A stretch of DNA of 64,000 nucleotides. It comes from Proales similis. Lineage: Eukaryota > Rotifera > Eurotatoria > Ploima > Proalidae. The stretch is taken from NCBI GenBank assembly GCA_019059635.1, contig JAGVRJ010000009.1, positions 186,001 to 250,000 of the forward strand, in the 5' to 3' direction. Position 1 is the first letter of the stretch. Each line of letters starts with the position of its first letter. Of this stretch, positions 58,096 through 64,000 are shown piece by piece. Position numbers and translations under genes: made by a program. Under the pieces are notes generated by a model. That model had not been told where the DNA came from. It searched no databases and saw only the letters and a list, made by a program, of their open reading frames with translations.

Positions 58096-59982
58096 TTAAT
58101 CGATCTTCTTCTGGTCATTGTCCAATGCTCTTAGACGCTCGATCAGTGGCGGATGAGAATAGTGCCAGGCAGAATAGAGCGGGTCGCAGAGCGGAAACGA
58201 CAAGTTGTCTTTTTGAAGTTTGACAAGCGCCGACTTGAGGAACTCGGTCTTTTTCAGCTGTTTGGCAAAGTCGTCTGCCTGAAATTCGAATCGACGCGAC
58301 AAGACTGTCATCAGGAACGAGATGAGCTCGTTGTAGGGTGAGAGCATGAACTGGATTATGATTATGAGGCCGATGAGAACCGGCTTTCCGCTGTCGAAGC
58401 CGAACGCGGCGTAGAACACTTGTCGGTTCATGAGCACGGCGAATATCAGAAAGTACAGGAACGTGTTTATCTATTCAGCAAGAGTGCGTTGAATAAATTG
58501 AGCGAATTCAGGATTTGTAGACAACAGGCTCACCTGGCTAAGGATCAGATTTTTTATGGTGTGGCCAAGCTTCCAGTGGCCAAGCTCGTGCGCCAACACG
58601 GCCAGAATCTCATCGGTTGTGCAGCCCTTTTCAACTTTCGGAGTCTAGAGCAACGGAATCGTTCAATGGGCCGAAAACTTTAAGAAGCAGGAAAGAAGTA
58701 GCGGCGCACCTCATTTTCGCTCTCATTCGTTGTCTCTTTCTCCTGAGTTTCGCCATCTGCCTCCTTTGAATCAGATTGAGGCGTAGACGGCTTGTAGCCC
58801 TGGATCAGGGTGTCGAAAAGAACTATGCGCTTAGACTTGTGGAAGCCGTACATGTAGGCGTTTGAGTGAACAGATCGCTTGGAGCCCTCGACCACATAGA
58901 GCTTGTAGAGGGGAAACGAAAGACTTGCGGCCAGCTGCTCGATTTTCTCTCTCAGCTCTCCTTCGGGCAATGGCGTGTACCGGTCGAACAGAGGGGCGAT
59001 ATAGTCAGCGTAGACCGTGATCAGGAACAACGTGATCAGGGTTGTGAAAATCCAGGCGTAGATGAAAAAATAGTCGCCACCCCATTTGATAATGGCCACC
59101 AGTAAACTGACTATGGGAAGCACGAGCACTATAGACACAGCGAACTTTTTCACAGTGTCTTTGAAATAGAAACCGAGCGTCTAAGCGAGAGCGTTGTGAT
59201 TTAGGCATCGTCAGATTTGAAGTTGACATCAACAGCCTACGGTACCTGTTTGTTGAATCCATGCTTCTCTTCGAGCACAAAGTTGTAGTAGAGGCTCCAG
59301 GGCAGGTTGGTCACTTTGCTGACAATTTACCAAATAGATTCAAATTGAGCCAAATTGAGCAGCCAGAGCTTCAGACAGGAGGCCAATTTACCTGAATATC
59401 ATGAAATAGAGAATGAAGAGGCACGAGTGCAGGATCTGGATAAAAGAGAAAATAAAACGATTCCATTGAGCAACCCAATTCGGACGAAAGATTTGGGTCA
59501 CCTCAGGGTCGATCCATGACAAGTGGACATCGCTCAGCTGCCTTGCTGACAAGTTCCAAACATAGCTGATCGCTCCCAAGTAAAGAATGAGCTTTAAGTT
59601 CGACTCATCAAAAGGTCGTTTCGAATCGATCTTGAGCCGCCACCTACATAGGCTTCAATCTGGCTGTAGACGCCGCGCACAAGCGAATAGACGCTCTTGT
59701 CGACCGCGTAGACCCGCGACTTTTCAAACGTGTCAAAGTCGATCACATCGTGCAACTCGCTGGGAACCTTGCGGTTCTTTCTTTGCACTTGCAGCTGCAA
59801 AATAGAATTTTTAATCGGGCGGCGAGCAAAAGACTCATTTATGTCGTTCTGATTACTTGACGATATGCCAAATAGTTCTCCCAGACGAACATGACTGTCA
59901 TGAACACAATGGTCGCGTTGAACAGCTGACCGGGATCGAACCGGTCGACAAAGTCAAAAAAGGCGTTTAATTTCTCGATCAT
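58096..59982 (-). CDS. ZMPSTE24: CAAX prenyl protease 1 homologue (STE24 / ZMPSTE24)
   Basis: Multi-pass ER/nuclear-membrane zinc metalloprotease that removes the C-terminal tripeptide of farnesylated proteins. Start at 59982 ([20 protein letters not shown]). Then [43 protein letters not shown] and [13 protein letters not shown] follow. Next come [40 protein letters not shown] and the zinc site [15 protein letters not shown], with HExxH intact. The third ligand region is [13 protein letters not shown]. The C-terminus ends [21 protein letters not shown] Ser/Glu/Thr-rich insert lies between [11 protein letters not shown] and the HELGH exon, as in other members. About seven exons with short introns. 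Confidence 0.92.
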
Positions 59983-60437
59983 TTCTGCTCTTTGGGGCGT
60001 CGACTGTCAGTCAATTTGAGAGCGATTTTTATAATTCGACTGCTCAAATCTGTGCTTCTCTCTATTTTCATCGCACTCACTTATGCTCTGTATATATCAA
60101 ATCGACTCGAGTCGTCTCCGCGCATGTCTGGACTCAAAATTGCGAATTATTTTCAATTCAGACGAGATATAACCGAACGATCCATTCGATCCATTTTACA
60201 ATAATTTTCCAATTAGGAAATTACTCGAGCTGTTCACGTGAAACCAAGTGATTACTATTCAAACCAGCAAATGAATAGACGCGGCCTGAACTTTGTTTTT
60301 CCTTCCATCCCTATTTACGTGCTTGTCAAATTGAGACTGAGTGAAGCGACGACGGGAAGCCGAGGTCGCGATTTCCAACCACCGGCAAACAAGACTTGTT
60401 CTTCTATTTGATTGCACAATCCGCACAATGCAAACCC

Positions 60438-60465
60438 AAGAGAGAGAGAGAGAGAGAGAGAGAGA
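60438..60465. repeat. AG dinucleotide microsatellite
   Basis: About thirteen AG units. Lies upstream of the GABARAP gene. Confidence 0.75.
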
Positions 60466-60515
60466 AGTAGGTCAAAGCTGAGTCGCTGCAACTTGCGGCA
60501 CTCTCTTCTCTTGGG

Positions 60516-60543
60516 TGTGTGTGTGTGTGTGCGTGTGTGTGTG
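60516..60543. repeat. TG dinucleotide microsatellite
   Basis: About fourteen TG units with one TC or CG interruption. Lies upstream of the GABARAP gene and may form Z-DNA; no evidence for function. Confidence 0.7.
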
Positions 60544-60745
60544 AGGGTGTTAGGTTTTTTATGTAAAATCGTCCAATTATGCTAATGCTATGTAGCAGCT
60601 GATGGATGGCTATCGCAACAATTATGATGCCAAATGAAGAGAACACAAAGAGAGAAAGAGAGGAACGTATTTGAATTGCGCACAAGAATAATCATCATTC
60701 TGCGTTTCTCTCTCTCTCTGGGTTCTGTAGATTTGAGAGCCGCTC

Positions 60746-60753
60746 TATATAAA
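60746..60753 (+). promoter_or_regulatory. TATA box of GABARAP
   Basis: TATATAAA lies 93 bases before the start codon at 60846. Transcription would begin near 60780. Confidence 0.55.
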
Positions 60754-60830
60754 TTGCGTCTCATATTTAGAAAAAGAGCAAGTTAACTCGTCAAGTCAGA
60801 GTTCAAACACTGAGAATAGTCAAGCAGTAA

Positions 60831-61335
<505 letters not shown>

Positions 61336-61967
61336 TCTGCCTGTCTCTCGCACAGCCACAACTCACTTTCGTCTACTTGCGTGTTGGGCGCGTGTTAAAA
61401 CAGCACTCGCTCCGCACAAGAGCTGGTTAATTTTCTCGAGCATAAACATTTGGTGTCATGCAACTCTGCCCATTTCTTCTAAAATCTTGATTTAAATCAT
61501 CAACTTGTACATTTATTCATCTTGTATTCTTACTGCCCGCATGTCTTTCATTTATGTTAACCAATTTGCTGCTACTTTAATCTTCAATCTGCGATTTGCT
61601 CTTTGTTCTTAATTCAGCACACTGGCTCTCAAGTAAGGCACGCCTAACCTTTCCTACTCGACAAGTTTTCACCGCCTCAAGTCCGGTCTCGAGCAAGCAT
61701 ATCGAGATCGACATTCAATACTGCTTGAACCTGTAGCTGTGATCTATTCGAACTGTTGGCTGCAGTTCGGCAGCTAGACTCGTTTAAGCAGCCCTTAAGC
61801 AACAATTATCGCTCTTTCCACTTGTCTTCTGGTCCCGAAACTTCTTCTTCTTCTTCGGCTTTTTCTTTTTTTCTACTTTCAGCTTTTAATAAACAAAAAT
61901 TGAACATTGATGTCGAATGTGTTTGCATTTCAACTCGGACAAATCGAACCCAAAGCGATGGTGGACA
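61336..61967. other. 3' region between GABARAP and CYB5D1
   Basis: The two genes are convergent here. AATAAA on the plus strand near 61889 could end GABARAP. No coding exon is supported; it is mostly T/C-rich UTR-like sequence. Confidence 0.4.
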
Positions 61968-62759
61968 CTAAGCTTCTGTTAGATCGTCATTGTAGTAGAG
62001 GATGATCGACTGCAGGTACTGGTCGTCTCTCATGCGAAGCGTGTAAAAGTCCGGATCGTCGTCCACAATGCCGTTCTCTTCCAAGGTCTTTTCCATGTCG
62101 AGCACTTTACCGTCGTACTTCCACGTGTACGAGTCGGCGTGTGCGTTGTACTTGAGATAGCGCTTGAGTATTTCGTTCATGTTCTCCTCTGAACAGACCT
62201 GTGGTCGATTTAGAGGCAAGTTCTTCTATTAAGCGATTGTGGTTGACTTTAGAGTGACGCATTACTCACCTCGATTACTTGCTTCTGAAGTGTGAGGCCG
62301 TTTATGATTTTGATGAATCGAGTCTTTTTGGACCGAACGCCAATACAGTAGCGTTCATCCTTCCACCAGGGCAGGCCAAAGTCATTTGCCCAGTCGGTGC
62401 TGGGCAACGCCGGCGGTATGTGAAGGAAGCGGCCATGTGGAGTGTAGTACTGAAGGCATCCGGTCTTGGCGTCTACATGCTTGCGAATGTCCTTGGTCTT
62501 CAGATCGAACCAGTGCGAAATGTCCTGGCCAGCCGCCTCAATGATCGGCTTCAGCAGTTCGTTGCCTACAATTGTTGTTGTTGTGGTCAACTTGACTCTT
62601 TCGAGTCACGTTTACTTTTGTGTGTGAGCATTTACCCGCATTGTCGCTAACCAACGGCGTTAGATCGTAGACTCGGCCGAGAAAAGAGACCCAAAGATCC
62701 TTGGCCGTGTTGTGCTCGGCCACTTCGTTCGGAGTGAAATAACGAGGCCGTTTTGTCAT
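61968..62759 (-). CDS. CYB5D1: Cytochrome b5 domain-containing protein 1
   Basis: Exons 62636-62759, 62270-62565 and 61968-62198 join in frame (216 residues). It begins [42 protein letters not shown], matching the heme-binding-like b5 domain of CYB5D1. [44 protein letters not shown], and [22 protein letters not shown] then NDDLTEA match the rest. The usual b5 HPGG is replaced, as in other CYB5D1, but the HW of ISHWF supplies one axial His. The protein is ciliary: it localises to the axoneme near the radial-spoke region and controls beat. The gene lies between the two Atg8 genes on the opposite strand. Confidence 0.93.
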
Positions 62760-63023
62760 TGCGCTGCTTTTTCTCTTCTGGCTTTTTGAATTTGATGCTT
62801 CTCAGGCCAAAGCTGGGATCTTTTATGTTGCGGGTAACAATCGCCTGGTTGCCATGGAGACGAGTTTCAATAGAAGACGACAAGATCAAGTCCGACTAGA
62901 CTGAATGAGTGATAAAGTGCATGAGAGTGATGAAGGCATTGAGACTGTTGAGACATCTTTGTGATTAAGCTTGAAAATGATGAGACATAGGTCCAAGTCA
63001 CGCGACTTGCTAGGAGCCGCCAA

Positions 63024-63610
63024 ATGGCGAATGAGAGTCAAGTTCAAAGTCAGTTGGAAAGAATGAGATGGAAATTTAAGGACGAGCGCTCGTTCGAGCA
63101 GCGGCTGGACGAGGCAAATAGAGTGAAAAACAAATACCCAAACAGGATACCGGTTAGTGGGCCAATTCAATCGAAATTTAGATCAATCCGGAACAAATCG
63201 AACGAATCTTGTAGATCATAATTGAAAAGCATCCCAAATCCAAACTTCCCGAGCTGGAGAACAACAAGTACTTGGTGGAAAAAGACTCAACAGCGGCTCA
63301 GTTCCTCTACACCATCAGGCGGCGTTTGCCCACTCTGCAAAGTCACGAGACGATATTCTTCTTTGTAAACAAGGACGTGGTGGTTTTGACCTCGTGCATG
63401 GACGACCTCTATTCGGTAAGATTACCACTCTTCGTCTCTCTCTATTCCGTCTATTCCATTCATCGCTCGTTTGTTTTATGGCAGAAATACGCCGACAAGG
63501 ACCAGTTTTTGTACATGAGCTACACAGAAGAGAATGTGTTTGGCGCCGAGACTCGTCCCAATGAGCCTTGTAAATACACGTCGAAGTTAGAATCGGCTGA
63601 TTTGTCTTAA
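63024..63610 (+). CDS. Divergent Atg8/GABARAP paralogue with C-terminal extension
   Basis: Exons 63024-63152, 63215-63415 and 63485-63610 give 151 residues (138 from the second Met, 63063). The Atg8 fold is clear: MRWKFKDERSFEQRLDEANRVKNKYPNRIP, IIIEKHPKSKLPELENNKYLVEKDST, FLYTIRRRLPTL, FFFVNK, and DQFLYMSYTEENVFG. Gly is present after YTEENVF, but it is followed by about 20 more residues ending SADLS; in the neighbouring copy only three follow. Exon borders fall at the same places as in GABARAP 2.2 kb away, supporting local duplication. Divergence is strong (for example KDVVVLTSCMDD for [10 protein letters not shown]), so LIR binding and lipidation may differ. Confidence 0.9.
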
Positions 63611-63688
63611 TTTTATTGGTCGGATAAATAAAAATTGCGAAAATTAATTTTAAGAGATTTTTTAAATTGTTTTCTTGATTGTTTGATG

Positions 63689-63913
63689 CTGCTGTTGCTT
63701 AAGTTGTGGGTGGGCGTCGTTGTTGTCTGCTTGCTTGGCATTGTTGTTGTTGTGGTTTCAACTGTCATGGCTGATGCTAAGCTCAAGCAGGGCCGTGAAA
63801 ACGGCCGCTTGAATGATCCAAACAAGCAAGCAGGCAAGCGTGTGGGCAAGAGAGCAAGCGAGAAGGCGAGAATTGAATTGAATAAGTCGCCCCGGCGAAA
63901 AATAATCAATTAA
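63689..63913 (+). CDS. Possible small single-pass membrane protein
   Basis: A frame of 75 residues from ATG 63689: a hydrophobic stretch (LKLWVGVVVVCLLGIVVVVVSTV) followed by a basic tail (MADAKLKQGRENGRLND, KRVGKRASEKARIE, PRRKIIN). AATAAA lies 13 bases after the stop at 63913, which supports a real transcript end. An overlapping minus-strand frame exists, but it has no poly(A) signal of its own in a good place. No family is recognised. It could also be part of a gene whose other exons are unseen. Confidence 0.3.
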   Translation: MLLLKLWVGVVVVCLLGIVVVVVSTVMADAKLKQGRENGRLNDPNKQAGKRVGKRASEKARIELNKSPRRKIIN

Positions 63914-63981
63914 TTAATTGTTTTAAATAAAGAAGAGCAGGTGGTTTAGGAGCGTCACACTCTCGCATCGTCGAAGCCAAG

Positions 63982-64000
63982 ATGAACTTGGCCGTTAAGG
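63982..64000 (+). CDS. Start of a further gene, cut by the window end
   Basis: ATGAACTTGGCCGTTAAGG reads MNLAVK and then leaves the window. It sits in a good context (CCAAG ATG) downstream of the AATAAA at about 63926. Nothing else can be said of it. Confidence 0.3.

Noticed and set aside
60404-60685. 93-residue minus frame through the microsatellites
   Set aside because: Ser/Leu and Thr/His runs come from the AG and TG repeats.

Overview
The window is nuclear DNA from an animal with a compact genome. Genes lie about 0.1 to 2 kb apart on both strands, most introns are about 45-90 bp with GT-AG borders, and AATAAA signals sit just after stop codons. An intronless TALE homeobox gene resembling the spiralian-specific SPILE group points to Spiralia (Lophotrochozoa). 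With such short introns, a miniature annelid of the Dimorphilus type is a reasonable guess, but the species is inference. No bacterial genes, transposons, rRNA, tRNA or CRISPR arrays were recognised.

Layout. 0.3-3.6 kb (-): type II membrane protein with about a dozen EB-like cysteine modules and a C-terminal C-type-lectin domain. 4.4-5.7 kb (+): multi-pass TspO/MBR-related protein. 5.8-9.4 kb (-): EGF/antistasin/Kunitz mosaic receptor. 11.5-12.7 kb (+): stomatin. 13.1-16.8 kb (+): TRPM-type channel lacking the N-terminal melastatin homology region. 16.9-18.3 kb (-): TPGS1-like protein. 18.7-19.4 and 22.2-23.0 kb (-): two dCMP-deaminase paralogues flanking TTI2 and an IFITM/dispanin-like gene (+). 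23.7-24.5 kb (+): NDUFB10. 24.7-26.6 kb (-): SETD3. 27.4-27.9 kb (-): neuropeptide precursor with repeated YRLMN-type peptides. 29.3-30.1 kb (+): TALE homeobox. 30.3-32.5 kb (+): calpain. 33.0-39.3 kb (+): tuberin (TSC2). 39.6-41.4 kb (-): GH18 chitinase-like protein. 43.0-45.0 kb (+): propeller-like receptor. 45.0-47.0 kb (-): outer-dynein-arm docking protein. 49.1-50.5 kb (+): beta-tubulin. 50.9-56.1 kb (-): YIF1, whose last intron holds a complete LRR receptor gene on the same strand. 56.3-56.8 kb (-): MRPS12. 57.2-57.9 kb (+): survivin. 58.1-60.0 kb (-): ZMPSTE24. 60.8-63.6 kb: two Atg8/GABARAP genes (+) flanking CYB5D1 (-). A further gene may start at 63,982.

Most of these genes are unrelated housekeeping or signalling loci. 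Themes that recur are ciliary and tubulin biology (beta-tubulin, ODAD1/CCDC63, TPGS1-like, CYB5D1), autophagy and growth control (TSC2, Atg8), and extracellular mosaic proteins built from phase-1 module exons. Convergent neighbours often have interleaved poly(A) signals, so their 3' UTRs probably overlap. Exon borders were read by eye from splice motifs, frame and homology; gene spans given run from start to stop codon and include introns.
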